From the NCBI GenBank assembly GCA_934561555.1, contig CAKTGQ010000010.1, positions 40,806 through 104,805 of the forward strand: a stretch of DNA of 64,000 bases. Reading direction: 5' to 3'. The notes beneath the pieces are model-generated. The model was not told the origin of the DNA, did no database searches, and saw only the letters and a list, made by a program, of their open reading frames with translations. Shown here piece after piece: positions 24,741 through 33,078 of the stretch. The translations under genes were made by a program, and so were the position numbers. Positions within the stretch are counted from its first letter, which is position 1; each line of letters opens with the position of its first letter. The stretch is from an uncultured Faecalibacterium sp. GTDB lineage: Bacteria; Bacillota; Clostridia; Oscillospirales; Ruminococcaceae.

Positions 24741-25226
24741 ATGGACATTGAAACCATCTACCGGCTCTACTTCCGGGACGTCTGCCTGTTTTTGCAGGGG
24801 CTTACCCGCAGCGAGACGCTGGCGGAGGAGCTGACGCAGGAGACCTTTTTCCGGGCGCTGGACGGTCTGAAAGATTATGACGGCAGACAGGATGTGCGGG
24901 CGTGGCTGTTCACCGTGGCACGCAACGCCTACTACGACCACTGCCGCCGCGCAAAGCACGCCGCCCCGCTGGAGGATGCCGAAGCAAAAGCCGCCGATAC
25001 CCTGGACATCGCGCAGCTGTTGGTGGATAAAGACGCCGCCTTTACGGTGCACCAGTGCCTGCACGCGCTGGAAGAGCCCTATAAAGAAGTGTTCAGCCTG
25101 CGGGTGTTTGGCGAACTTCCCTTTGACCGCATCGGGGCCATCTTCGGTCACAATGCCGCATGGGCGCGGGTGACCTATTACCGCGCCAAGACCCGTATCC
25201 AGACCATGCTGGAACAGCGGAAATGA
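24741..25226 (+). CDS. ECF-family RNA polymerase sigma factor
   Basis: 161 residues from MDIETIYRLYF. Region 2 (about 1-70) has ELTQETFFRALDGL and VRAWLFTVARNAYYD; region 4 (about 105-155) has EPYKEVFSLRVFGELPFDRIGAIFG and VTYYRAKTRIQ. Regions 1 and 3 are absent, as in ECF factors. GGAG (24729-24732) fits the ATG at 24741; in-frame ATGs at 24723 and 24735 are possible and would overlap the anti-sigma gene. It probably drives the TGTAAC promoter at 24013. Confidence 0.92.
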   Translation: MDIETIYRLYFRDVCLFLQGLTRSETLAEELTQETFFRALDGLKDYDGRQDVRAWLFTVARNAYYDHCRRAKHAAPLEDAEAKAADTLDIAQLLVDKDAAFTVHQCLHALEEPYKEVFSLRVFGELPFDRIGAIFGHNAAWARVTYYRAKTRIQTMLEQRK

Positions 25227-25468
25227 TTGGGAATGCGCGATGATTGAACCCTCTCAGTCTGGGCAGATTGTCAATCAAGTGCAACACTTTCAAAGAAGAC
25301 TTCAGCAGGGGTTTTCCAACCAAGACATTTCCTGGGGCGGTGATTGAGCAAATCAATCACCCTATCAAAATCTGTTCGTAAGATTTTGTGTGGTAACTCT
25401 ATTTTACACGAAGTCTGCTATGTTGTCTTTATTTTTTTGATTGTTGCACTTGATATTATAATCTGTCA
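25227..25468. other. AT-rich gene-free stretch
   Basis: Begins with an isolated CCCTCTCAGTCTGGGCAGATTG fragment of family A, followed by AT-rich sequence with no coding pattern or clear hairpin. Confidence 0.5.
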
Positions 25469-25516
25469 GGCTCCCTCCCAGAGGGAGCTGGCATCGCGTA
25501 GCGATGACTGAGGGAG
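25469..25516. repeat. Family A half-unit, copy A12
   Basis: GGCTCCCTCCCAGAGGGAGCTGGCATCGC-GTA-GCGATGACTGAGGGAG: stem 1, stem 2 and the terminal motif, with changed but paired stems. Confidence 0.72.
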
Positions 25517-25520
25517 TTCG

Positions 25521-25757
25521 TCCCCAAACCCCTCCCGTGAAAATACAATGCCGGAGCGTCCGCAGACGCTCCGGCATTGTTCTATTAAAAACAGTTTTCC
25601 GCTGATGATGCGCAAAGTGCAACGACGACGACCGCCGCCAGTGGCGGAAACAGGGAGGAGTTGTTGGGGCAGCGGCCAGCAAGACGCGAGTGCCGCCCAA
25701 GGCACGAAGCGGATGCTGGATGCCGCAACCCGTTAGCGGCACGCATTCCAATCGTCT
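25521..25757 (+). repeat. Family B hairpin repeat, copy B3 (long)
   Basis: ACCCCTCCCGTGAAAATAC, a perfect 15-bp CGCA-loop hairpin (25546-25579), AGTTTTCCGCTGATGATGCGCAAAG, about 120 bases of extra sequence with small palindromes, then CGCATTCCAATCGTC. Its right end is within five bases of the MATE gene stop; on the minus strand the hairpin can serve as that gene's terminator. Confidence 0.78.
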
Positions 25758-25760
25758 GCG

Positions 25761-27128
25761 TTACACCTTTGCAGCACCCCGCTCCAGAATACCGTTGAAG
25801 CGGGAGAAGAAGGTGATGGTGGTGATGGTGGCGGCCAGAATATCGCTGACCGGCTCTGCCAGAAAGACGCCGAACACCGGGTCCGGCAGCAGGTGCGGCA
25901 GGATGAAGATGAGCGGGATCAGCAAAATGATCTTGCGCAGGCAGGCCAGCAGCAGGCTGACCTTGGCCTGACCCAGCGCCATAAAGCTTTGCTGGCAGGC
26001 GATCTGGAAGCCCATGGCAAAGATACCGGCCATGTAGATGCGCATGGACCATGTGGTGTAGTCGATGAGCGCCGTATCCGAGGTGAAGATACCCGCCACA
26101 GCGCCCGGCGCCAGCATCATGAGCAGCCAGAACAGGCAGGTGTAGCAGCTGCACAGCAGCAGCTGGAAGTGGAACGCCTCCTTGACACGGGACTTTTTGC
26201 CCGCACCGAAGTTGAAACTCATCACCGGCTGACCGCCCTGACAGATGCCCTGAATAGGCAGGGTGCACAGCTGAGAAGCGCTGGTGATGACAGTCATAGC
26301 ACCCACAGCCACATCGCCGCCGTACCGCGCCAGACTGGAACTGAAGCTGATGGACAGCAGGCTTTCGGTGGACATCATCACAAAGGTGGAGATGCCCAGC
26401 GCCATCACTGGCAGAATGACCTGCTTTTCCGGGCGCATATAGTCCTTGCGCAGGCGCAGGATGGTCTTTTTGCCGGTGAGGAAGTGCAGGATCCACACCG
26501 CGCCCACGGCCTGACTGAGCACGGTGGCAATGGCAGCGCCTCGCACGCCCATCCCCAGACCAAAGATCAGGATGGGGTCGAGGATAATGTTGATGACCGC
26601 ACCGATGACGGTGGTAAGCATACTGGTCTTGGCAAAGCCCTGCGTGGTGATGAAGGGGTTCATGCCCAGCACCAGCAGCACGAACACCGAGCCCAGAATG
26701 TAGATGCGGCTGTACGCCAGCGCATAGGGCAGGGTAGCGTCACTGGCGCCAAAGAGCCGCAGCAGGGTGGGTGCTCCGGCGTAGAACACCACAGTCAGCA
26801 CCACCGAAAAGAGCAGCAGCATGGTAAAGCTGTTAGAGATGATCTTCTCTGCCTGCTCCTTGTCGCCCTGCCCCAGCGCAATGGCGGTGCGGGGTGCGCC
26901 GCCCGCGCCCACCAGCATAGCGAACGCGTTCAGCAGCATAAGGATGGGGGTGAACAATCCCACGCCGGTCAGCGCTGCCGCGCCGATGCCGGCGATATGT
27001 CCGATGTAAATGCGGTCCACGATGTTATACAGCAGGTTGACCACCTGTGCAACGACCGCAGGGATCATGAGCTGCAGCATCAGCTTTTTTACGCTGCCAG
27101 AGCCCATATCCTGTTTTGCCTGTGCCAT
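25761..27128 (-). CDS. MATE family multidrug/sodium antiporter
   Basis: 455 residues with about 12 membrane segments in two homologous halves. The N-terminal LMLQLMIPAVVAQVVNLLYNIVDRIYIGHI is typical of the MepA-like branch. It exports cationic drugs or metabolites against Na+ or H+; substrate not predictable. Start at 27128 after AAAAGGAG. A 12-bp palindrome (TTCAAATTTGAA) between promoter and RBS hints at a repressor site. Confidence 0.93.
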   Translation of the reverse strand: MAQAKQDMGSGSVKKLMLQLMIPAVVAQVVNLLYNIVDRIYIGHIAGIGAAALTGVGLFTPILMLLNAFAMLVGAGGAPRTAIALGQGDKEQAEKIISNSFTMLLLFSVVLTVVFYAGAPTLLRLFGASDATLPYALAYSRIYILGSVFVLLVLGMNPFITTQGFAKTSMLTTVIGAVINIILDPILIFGLGMGVRGAAIATVLSQAVGAVWILHFLTGKKTILRLRKDYMRPEKQVILPVMALGISTFVMMSTESLLSISFSSSLARYGGDVAVGAMTVITSASQLCTLPIQGICQGGQPVMSFNFGAGKKSRVKEAFHFQLLLCSCYTCLFWLLMMLAPGAVAGIFTSDTALIDYTTWSMRIYMAGIFAMGFQIACQQSFMALGQAKVSLLLACLRKIILLIPLIFILPHLLPDPVFGVFLAEPVSDILAATITTITFFSRFNGILERGAAKV

Positions 27129-27148
27129 GGATGTGATTCTCCTTTTAT

Positions 27149-27160
27149 TTCAAATTTGAA
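27149..27160. promoter_or_regulatory. Palindrome in the MATE gene leader
   Basis: TTCAAATTTGAA, perfectly symmetric, about 20 bases upstream of the minus-strand start and downstream of TATAAT at 27174-27179 (minus). A possible operator. Confidence 0.45.
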
Positions 27161-27379
27161 CTATTTCCTTCCTATTATACTCAAAACCCGCAAAAATACC
27201 AGCCCCTTTTTCAAAATTTTCCGTGCTGCGCAAGAAAGTGCCCTTCTCCCCTGCCGCAGCGCCGGTGTTGCTGCTGCGCGCTCCTTTGCGGTGCGGCATT
27301 CCGGGCGGCCGCGGCCTTTGCATCCAAGTTTTCGGCGATATGTCTGTAAAAAAGCAAGGTTTTTCGTTAGGTTTGTGTC

Positions 27380-27408
27380 TTGTGCACAGCGGCATTTTTC
27401 AGTACAAT
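27380..27408 (+). promoter_or_regulatory. Promoter of the phosphoribosyltransferase gene
   Basis: TTGTGC (27380-27385), 17 bases, TACAAT (27403-27408). The remainder of 27129-27512 has only the MATE promoter region and low-complexity sequence. Confidence 0.55.
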
Positions 27409-27512
27409 AAAGAAGTAGAGAAGAAAAATAAGCGCTGCAACCAGAATGCGTTGCCGCGCTGTTTTGTATTTTGCGGCGCAGCTGCGCCCGGTGAAAAAAG
27501 GAGTGCTGTACA

Positions 27513-28148
27513 ATGATCAACATGGTCAAGCTTCCCACCAGCAAAAGCGAACTGTTCCTGCGGGTGGCCAAGGGACATTTTGCCACCAGCCACAGCCACA
27601 TTAACTATTATATCGACGTGACCACCCAAAAGACCCGCCTTTCCGAGGCCAAGGCCGTGGCAAAGGAGCTGGTCAGCGCTTACCAGCACAGCACCATCGT
27701 GGATACCGTGCTCTGTCTGGACGGCACACAGGTCATTGGCACCTGCCTTGCCAACGAGCTGACCAAGGACGGCTTTACCAATATGAACGCCCACAAGACC
27801 ATCTACATCGTCACGCCGGAATACACCTCCGGCAGCCAGATCATTCTGCGGGATAATCTTGCCCCCATGGTCAAGGGCAAGCACGTCCTCATTCTGGCCG
27901 CATCCATCACCACCGGCTACACCATTCAGGCAGCCGTGGAAGCCGTGAACTACTACGGCGGCATCGTGGCCGGGCTTTCGGCGATTTTCGCCACCACCCA
28001 CGAGTGCCTCGGCTACCCGGTCAACTCCATCTTCGACCCCACCAGTCTGCCGGATTACGCCAGCTTCGACTCCCGCGACTGCCCCCTGTGCAAGGCCGGG
28101 CAGCACATCGATGCGCTGGTAAACAGCTTCGGCTATTCGGCGCTGTAA
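27513..28148 (+). CDS. Orotate phosphoribosyltransferase-like protein
   Basis: 211 residues. Type I phosphoribosyltransferase fold: the PRPP loop is VLILAASITTGYTIQAAVEAV, where the usual acidic pair before TTG is replaced by AAS-type residues. This is an oddity, since those acids normally bind ribose hydroxyls. The C-terminus has an unusual SRDCPLCKAG, a CxxC pair. It could be a divergent PyrE or a purine/pyrimidine regulator; no other pyr genes are near. AAAAAAGGAG precedes the ATG. Confidence 0.72.
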   Translation: MINMVKLPTSKSELFLRVAKGHFATSHSHINYYIDVTTQKTRLSEAKAVAKELVSAYQHSTIVDTVLCLDGTQVIGTCLANELTKDGFTNMNAHKTIYIVTPEYTSGSQIILRDNLAPMVKGKHVLILAASITTGYTIQAAVEAVNYYGGIVAGLSAIFATTHECLGYPVNSIFDPTSLPDYASFDSRDCPLCKAGQHIDALVNSFGYSAL

Positions 28149-28161
28149 ATAGAACCAATCT

Positions 28162-28195
28162 GGAGCTGCGGCAACATTGCTGCAGCTCCTTTTTG
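28162..28195 (+). terminator. Terminator of the phosphoribosyltransferase gene
   Basis: GGAGCTGC / GCAGCTCC stem followed by TTTTTG. Confidence 0.85.
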
Positions 28196-28224
28196 TTGTC
28201 CCGCGGGCGGGATTGTGCTATACT
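28196..28224 (+). promoter_or_regulatory. Promoter of the MYG1 family gene
   Basis: TTGTCC (28196-28201), 17 bases, TATACT (28219-28224), directly after the preceding terminator. Confidence 0.6.
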
Positions 28225-28261
28225 GATACCAGACGAAACTAGAGAACGAGGTATCAAGTCC

Positions 28262-29092
28262 ATGAAAATTCCCGCAAACGGTTTTACCCACGCCGGCAAG
28301 TTCCATGCCGATGACGTGTTTGCTACGGCGCTGCTGCAGATTCTGCGCCCGGATATCAAGATCACCCGCGGCTTTACCGTGCCTGACGATTTTGACGGTA
28401 TCGTGTATGACATCGGCTTCGGGATGTTCGACCACCATCAGGAGCCCCGAGAGTACCGCGCCAACGGCGTGCCCTACGCGGCCTTTGGCCTGCTGTGGCG
28501 GGTACTGGGCCCCGGCCTTGTGGGCGAGCGGCAGGCGCGGCTCATTGACGAAAACTTCATCCAGCCGCTGGACCTGAACGACAATACCGGCGAGCAGAAC
28601 AGTCTTTGCGATGCCATCGGCTTTTTCAACCCGGTGTGGGACTCCAAAGAGGATCAGGACAGCTGCTTTTTCAAGGCGGTGGCCGTGGCAAAGCAGATTC
28701 TGGAAAACCAGATCGACAGCGCCAACGCCGTGAACCGCGCAGACGAAAAAGTACAGCAGGCCTACCGCAATTCCCGCGACGGCATCGTGGTGCTGCCCTG
28801 CTATCTGCCGTGGAAAAACGGCCTGTACAAGACAGACGCCCTGTTTGTGGTGTACCCCAGCCAGCGCGGCGGGTGGAGTGCCCAGTGCGTCACCGACCAC
28901 AAGACCAAAAAGTCCAAGCTGCCCTTCCCCCAGTCTTGGGCGGGGCAGCCGCAGGAGGTCATCGAGCAGAAGAGCGGCATCCCGGGCATCAGCTTCTGCC
29001 ACGCCAGCCGCTTTCTCATCACCGCCAAGGACAAGGAGACCGCCCTTGCCGCCTGCCGTCAGGTGCTGAAAAACAATGGACGCCTTGCCTGA
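28262..29092 (+). CDS. MYG1 family protein (DHH-like phosphoesterase fold)
   Basis: 276 residues. N-terminal GFTHAGKFHADDVFATALL and the later IGFGMFDHHQEP carry the HxxxxHxDD and DHH-type metal motifs of the MYG1/UPF0160 family. Eukaryotic MYG1 is a 3'-5' RNA exonuclease; bacterial members are uncharacterised. Start at the ATG with GAGGTAT upstream. The stop lies inside the start region of the GIY-YIG gene (17-base overlap), so the two are translationally linked. Confidence 0.85.
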   Translation: MKIPANGFTHAGKFHADDVFATALLQILRPDIKITRGFTVPDDFDGIVYDIGFGMFDHHQEPREYRANGVPYAAFGLLWRVLGPGLVGERQARLIDENFIQPLDLNDNTGEQNSLCDAIGFFNPVWDSKEDQDSCFFKAVAVAKQILENQIDSANAVNRADEKVQQAYRNSRDGIVVLPCYLPWKNGLYKTDALFVVYPSQRGGWSAQCVTDHKTKKSKLPFPQSWAGQPQEVIEQKSGIPGISFCHASRFLITAKDKETALAACRQVLKNNGRLA

Positions 29093-29366
29093 CGCCGCCT
29101 ACGTCTACATGGTGCGCTGCACCGGCGGGCAGCTGTACACCGGGTGGACGAACCACCCCGCCGCCCGGCTGAAAGCGCACCAGAGCGGCAAGGGCGCCCG
29201 CTACACCCGCGCCCACGGCGCGGTGGGCTTTGCCTATCTGGAGCGCTGCGCGAACAAAAGCGCCGCTTTGCGCCGGGAAGCCGCCCTGAAAAAGCTCTCC
29301 AAACCAGAAAAAGAAGTTCTTTGCACCGCATGGCGCGCCGCCGGGTGTCCGGGTAAGACGATTTGA
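29076..29366 (+). CDS. GIY-YIG domain protein (UPF0213/YhbQ-like)
   Basis: 96 residues. YVYMVRCTGGQLYTGWTN is the GIY-YIG core and RLKAHQSGKGARYTRAH carries the conserved Arg/His; the C-terminal helix has the KKLSKPEK segment. These single-domain proteins are nuclease-like and linked to DNA repair, with no settled role. The last codons (KTI and stop) lie in GACGATTTGAAATGCG, the end motif of the family B repeat, so the C-terminus may be repeat-derived. Confidence 0.9.
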   Translation: MDALPDAAYVYMVRCTGGQLYTGWTNHPAARLKAHQSGKGARYTRAHGAVGFAYLERCANKSAALRREAALKKLSKPEKEVLCTAWRAAGCPGKTI

Positions 29367-29396
29367 AATGCGTGCTGCTGAGGTGTACCTCCAGAA

Positions 29397-29443
29397 ACAG
29401 AAAACCGCCCGGCTTGCGGTTACCGGACGGTTTTCTGCTCTAT
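29397..29443 (+). terminator. Terminator of MYG1/GIY-YIG operon
   Basis: CAGAAAACCGCCCGG...CCGGACGGTTTTCTG long stem followed by CTCTAT; symmetric enough to act on both strands. Confidence 0.7.
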
Positions 29444-29610
29444 AGGAATTATGGGAATGGCATATTTTCAGAGTGCTTCTCTACACCTGCATTATACCAC
29501 CGGTGGCGGAAAAAGTAGAGCCTTTTTGCACGAATCTCCTTAAAATGACACGAATCGTCCCCAAAAGCCGCCAAAAGCGCCTGCGGCGGGCTTGTACGGG
29601 CGCAAAAAAA

Positions 29611-29648
29611 GGGACTGCTGCACTGTAACTGTGCAGCAGTCCCTTTTT
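29611..29648 (-). terminator. Terminator of the arg cluster
   Basis: AGGGACTGCTGCAC / GTGCAGCAGTCCCT perfect stem with A- and T-tract flanks, just past argF. Similar hairpins follow ilvE (49809) and the ricin-type lectin gene (59598). Confidence 0.88.
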
Positions 29649-29662
29649 GTTATTGTGTTGTT

Positions 29663-30577
29663 TTACTTTCCCGCCAGCAGCACAGCCAGCACGGCTTTCT
29701 GGACGTGGAGACGGTTCTCCGCTTCGTCAAAGATCTCGTCCGCGTGCTGCTCGAACAGGGCGGTGGAGATCTCCTCGCCCCGATGGGCGGGCAGACAGTG
29801 CAGCACCAGCGCGTCCGGCTTGGCGTTTTCCAGCAGACGGCCGGTGAGCTGGAAGCCCACAAAATCCCGCAGACGCTGCTCGCTTTCGGCAGTGCCGGGG
29901 GCGGTGGTGTTCCACGCGGCGGTGGCTACGATGTCCGCGTCCCGCAAGCCCTCGGCGGGGTCGGTGGTCAGGTGGAAGGCATTGCCGTATTTGTGGGCAA
30001 ACATCAGCACATCCGCTGCCGGGCGGTAGCCCGGGGGACAGACGCAGGACACCTGCATCCCCGCCAAAAGGCCGCCCACGATCAGGCTGTTGGCCATGTT
30101 GCTGCCATCACCCACAAAGCAGAGCTTCAGCCCTGCCAGCGTGCCCCGACGCTCCCGGATGGTCATCAGGTCAGCCAGCACCTGACAGGGGTGGGCGTAG
30201 TCGGTAAGGCCGTTGATCACCGGAATACCGGAAAGTTCCGCCAGCTCTTCCAAATCCCGCTGGCGGTAGGTGCGCCAGACGGCGCAGTCGTAGTAGCGCC
30301 CCAGCACCCGGGCGGTGTCCCGCAGGGGCTCGCCGCGCCCGGCCTGTAATTCGGCGGTGTTCATGTAGTTGCCAAGACCGCCCATCTGGTACACGCCCAC
30401 CTCAAAGCTGGTGCGGGTGCGGGTGGACGCCTTGGAGAACAGCAGCGCCACGCTTTTGCCCGCCAGCAGCGGCTCGGTGCGGCCTGCCTTGCAGTCCGCC
30501 TTCAGCTGGTCGGCCACATCCAGAATGTGGGTCAGCTCGGCAGGGGAAAGGTCGCTCATTTTCAGCAGATTTTTCAT
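29663..30577 (-). CDS. argF: Ornithine carbamoyltransferase
   Basis: 304 residues. Carbamoyl-phosphate site SKASTRTRTSFE (STRTR motif) near 50-60; HPCQVLAD in the hinge; ornithine-loop and catalytic Cys motif LVLHCLPAHRGEE near the C-terminus. It makes citrulline from ornithine and carbamoyl phosphate. It overlaps argD by four bases (ATGA) and is the last gene of the minus-strand arginine cluster. Catabolic ArcB is an alternative, but the anabolic context decides. Confidence 0.97.
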   Translation of the reverse strand: MKNLLKMSDLSPAELTHILDVADQLKADCKAGRTEPLLAGKSVALLFSKASTRTRTSFEVGVYQMGGLGNYMNTAELQAGRGEPLRDTARVLGRYYDCAVWRTYRQRDLEELAELSGIPVINGLTDYAHPCQVLADLMTIRERRGTLAGLKLCFVGDGSNMANSLIVGGLLAGMQVSCVCPPGYRPAADVLMFAHKYGNAFHLTTDPAEGLRDADIVATAAWNTTAPGTAESEQRLRDFVGFQLTGRLLENAKPDALVLHCLPAHRGEEISTALFEQHADEIFDEAENRLHVQKAVLAVLLAGK

Positions 30578-31776
30578 GCCTGCTCCTTCGGAGCCGTCGG
30601 CTCCATACTGCCCAGCACCTCGGCCAGCACCTCCAGCGCCATGTCTACTTCGTGCTCCGAGACGGTAAGCGGCGGCAGCAGACGCAGCCGGGTCTTGGCG
30701 GTAAGCACCAGCAAGCCCTTTTCGCGGCAGGCAGCCAGCACATCCGCAGCCTGCACGTCAAAAAATTCGATGCCCACCATCAGGCCGATGCCGGAAATGT
30801 TCTTGACATGAGGCAGCTTTGCCAGACCGGTGCGCAGCTGTACGGCGCGCTCGCTGACCTGTGCAAGGAAACTCTGGTCCAGACGGTCCACTACCACGTT
30901 GGCACCGGCGCATACCACCGGGTTGCCGCCGAAGGTGGAGCCGTGGGTGCCGGGGCCCATGCCCTCGGCCACCTTTTCATTCATCAGCACCGCGCCGATA
31001 GGCAAGCCGCCGCCCAGCCCCTTGGCAAGGGTGACGATATCCGGCTTGAGGTTATAGTGCTCGCAGCACAGGAAGGTGCCGGTGCGGCCTACGCCGGTCT
31101 GCACCTCGTCCACGATGAGCACAAGGTCTTTTTCGTCGCACAGGGTGCGCACAGCCTGCACATACTCCGGGTCCAGCGCCATCACGCCGCCCTCGCCCTG
31201 AATGAGTTCCATCATCACGGCGCAGGTGTGACGGTCCACCAGCTCCCGCAGCGCTTCAATATCGCCCGCCGGGACGTACTGGAAGCCCTCGTTAAAGGGA
31301 CCGAAGTAGTTGTGGAACACCCCCTGCCCGGTGGCGGTCAGGGTGGCGATGGTGCGGCCGTGGAAGCTGTTGACCAGCGTGATGACGTTGTAGCGGTCCT
31401 TGCCGTAATGGTCTACGCTGTACTTGCGGGCGGCCTTGATGGCGCCCTCATTGGCCTCGGCACCGGAGTTGCCGAAGAACACCTTACTCATGCCGGTGCG
31501 CTTGCACAGCTTTTTTGCCAGCTTGCCGCAGGGCGCGGTGTAGTAGAGGTTGGAGGTGTGCTGCAGCTTGTGTGCCTGCTGGGACACGGCTTCTGCCCAT
31601 GCAAGGTCGCAGTAGCCAAGGCTGTTCACCCCGATGCCGCTGGTGAAGTCCAGATACTTCTGTCCCTCAGGGCCCTCGGCGTACAGCCCGTGCCCCTTTT
31701 CCAGCACGATGGGGTTGCGGTTATAGGTGTGCAGGACGTACTCGTTGTCCCGCTTGATGACTTTTTCAGAATCCAT
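30574..31776 (-). CDS. argD: Acetylornithine aminotransferase
   Basis: 400 residues, class III PLP aminotransferase. The PLP lysine lies in TLAKGLGGGLPIGAV; LVLIVDEVQTGVGRTG supplies the cofactor aspartate; SGAEANEGAIKAARKY and FGGNPVVCAGA are also conserved. It converts N-acetylglutamate semialdehyde to N-acetylornithine. Start at 31776 after GGGAGG. Between the CAP-domain gene and argF. Confidence 0.95.
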   Translation of the reverse strand: MDSEKVIKRDNEYVLHTYNRNPIVLEKGHGLYAEGPEGQKYLDFTSGIGVNSLGYCDLAWAEAVSQQAHKLQHTSNLYYTAPCGKLAKKLCKRTGMSKVFFGNSGAEANEGAIKAARKYSVDHYGKDRYNVITLVNSFHGRTIATLTATGQGVFHNYFGPFNEGFQYVPAGDIEALRELVDRHTCAVMMELIQGEGGVMALDPEYVQAVRTLCDEKDLVLIVDEVQTGVGRTGTFLCCEHYNLKPDIVTLAKGLGGGLPIGAVLMNEKVAEGMGPGTHGSTFGGNPVVCAGANVVVDRLDQSFLAQVSERAVQLRTGLAKLPHVKNISGIGLMVGIEFFDVQAADVLAACREKGLLVLTAKTRLRLLPPLTVSEHEVDMALEVLAEVLGSMEPTAPKEQA

Positions 31777-31809
31777 AGGTGTACCCTCCCTGCGATTCCT
31801 TTGCGGAGA

Positions 31810-32988
31810 TCATGCGTCCACAAAGTTCACCTGATATTCAAAGGTTTTCACCGTTCTTCCGCTGGCAGATACCAGTCCATCAACCCGAACGGTATAGGTG
31901 CCAATGCATTTGCTGCTGTTTGGAACATCGCTGATTCCAATTGGCGAAAAAATAATGCAGTTATCGATGCCGTATCCGTCTGTATCTACAGACAGCCAGC
32001 CGTCAGAACCACCAAACTTCCAAACTGCACCATCGCTTTCACGTGTCAGTGTAATACGCACCCTGCTCTGTATGGGCTGCTGGAATTTTTCCGGGTTCAG
32101 TGAAATACTCCATACGCCCGGCTGCTGACTATTCGGGAAATTGCCGGAAGCAGGCCAGGCAATGAAGTTATAGTTTCCAGCTTTTCCACTTGTATCAAAG
32201 ACCTTTTCTGCCGTGTACTCCGACATTCGCTCTGATATCGTTCCATCCTCTGCAGAGCTTATGACATGATCTGCCACATAGCCAAAGCCAACCTTTTTCA
32301 GCGAAGGATTCAGCTGCCAGCGCCGATGTCCCACAGAAAGCACAAAGTTATCCATCATAAAGTCATCAACTGCCTGTGCCGGACCTGTCTTTGCGAGAGC
32401 ATTATTGATCGGGTCTAGCCACCGTCCAGATAGTCCAACACTCCGACGGGCCAGATTGCTGCTGGAAGTTGCCTTATAAGCCTCCCGATAGAACCAGTCC
32501 GGCATATCGCCCGGATTAGACGGCGTATGATCCAACTCGCCGATTCTTGCCAAAATCACAGCACCATACTGAGCATTTTCGCTCAGGGAAAGATCCAGTT
32601 CCACAGCCGGAAGTCCCGCAAGCCGCCGCAGCGCCGTCAGACGGTTTGCCGCTGCTTGCAGCACTTCTGTTTTCACCTTGCCAGCTGCATAAGGTGCTGT
32701 ACACAGTGGTTCGGATTCGTAGACCTCATTCGGGGTATTCGTCGGGTTTTCCGCCAGCAGCTGCACGATTTCCTGCTCACTCAGTTTTGGCATATCCAGA
32801 CATCCGCTGTCATGAAATTCTTCCTGCGCAAAGAGCCAGTGCAGCAGATCCTGAAAGAATCCGTTTTCCTCTTCTGCCACTGCTGCCGGAGGCTCTGCCA
32901 GTTTGACTTCTTCCGCAGCAGCACCCAGTGCAAAACTACTGCAGAGCGCCGCCGTAAGAAGCAGCGCCGTGATCCGCATTTTTTTCAT
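31810..32988 (-). CDS. Secreted CAP/SCP-domain protein
   Basis: 392 residues from the ATG at 32988 (AGGAGGAG upstream). Signal peptide (1-25), acidic N-terminal region, then a CAP-like domain (about 105-300) with LSLSENAQYGAVILARIGELDH, SSSNLARRSVG and SVGHRRWQLNPSLKKVGFG, followed by a beta-rich C-terminal domain ending YQVNFVDA. Function unknown; CAP proteins act outside the cell. It sits inside the arginine cluster between argB and argD although unrelated to it, and its third codon positions are visibly more A/T-rich than its neighbours, which suggests insertion by transfer. Confidence 0.8.
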   Translation of the reverse strand: MKKMRITALLLTAALCSSFALGAAAEEVKLAEPPAAVAEEENGFFQDLLHWLFAQEEFHDSGCLDMPKLSEQEIVQLLAENPTNTPNEVYESEPLCTAPYAAGKVKTEVLQAAANRLTALRRLAGLPAVELDLSLSENAQYGAVILARIGELDHTPSNPGDMPDWFYREAYKATSSSNLARRSVGLSGRWLDPINNALAKTGPAQAVDDFMMDNFVLSVGHRRWQLNPSLKKVGFGYVADHVISSAEDGTISERMSEYTAEKVFDTSGKAGNYNFIAWPASGNFPNSQQPGVWSISLNPEKFQQPIQSRVRITLTRESDGAVWKFGGSDGWLSVDTDGYGIDNCIIFSPIGISDVPNSSKCIGTYTVRVDGLVSASGRTVKTFEYQVNFVDA

Positions 32989-33078
32989 AGCTCCTCCTAA
33001 TTTCCGGCTAAGTGCCGCATATTCTGGAATCATTGTAGCAGAATTTTTCAGAGCCTGCAAGTTAAAATTTCACACGGA

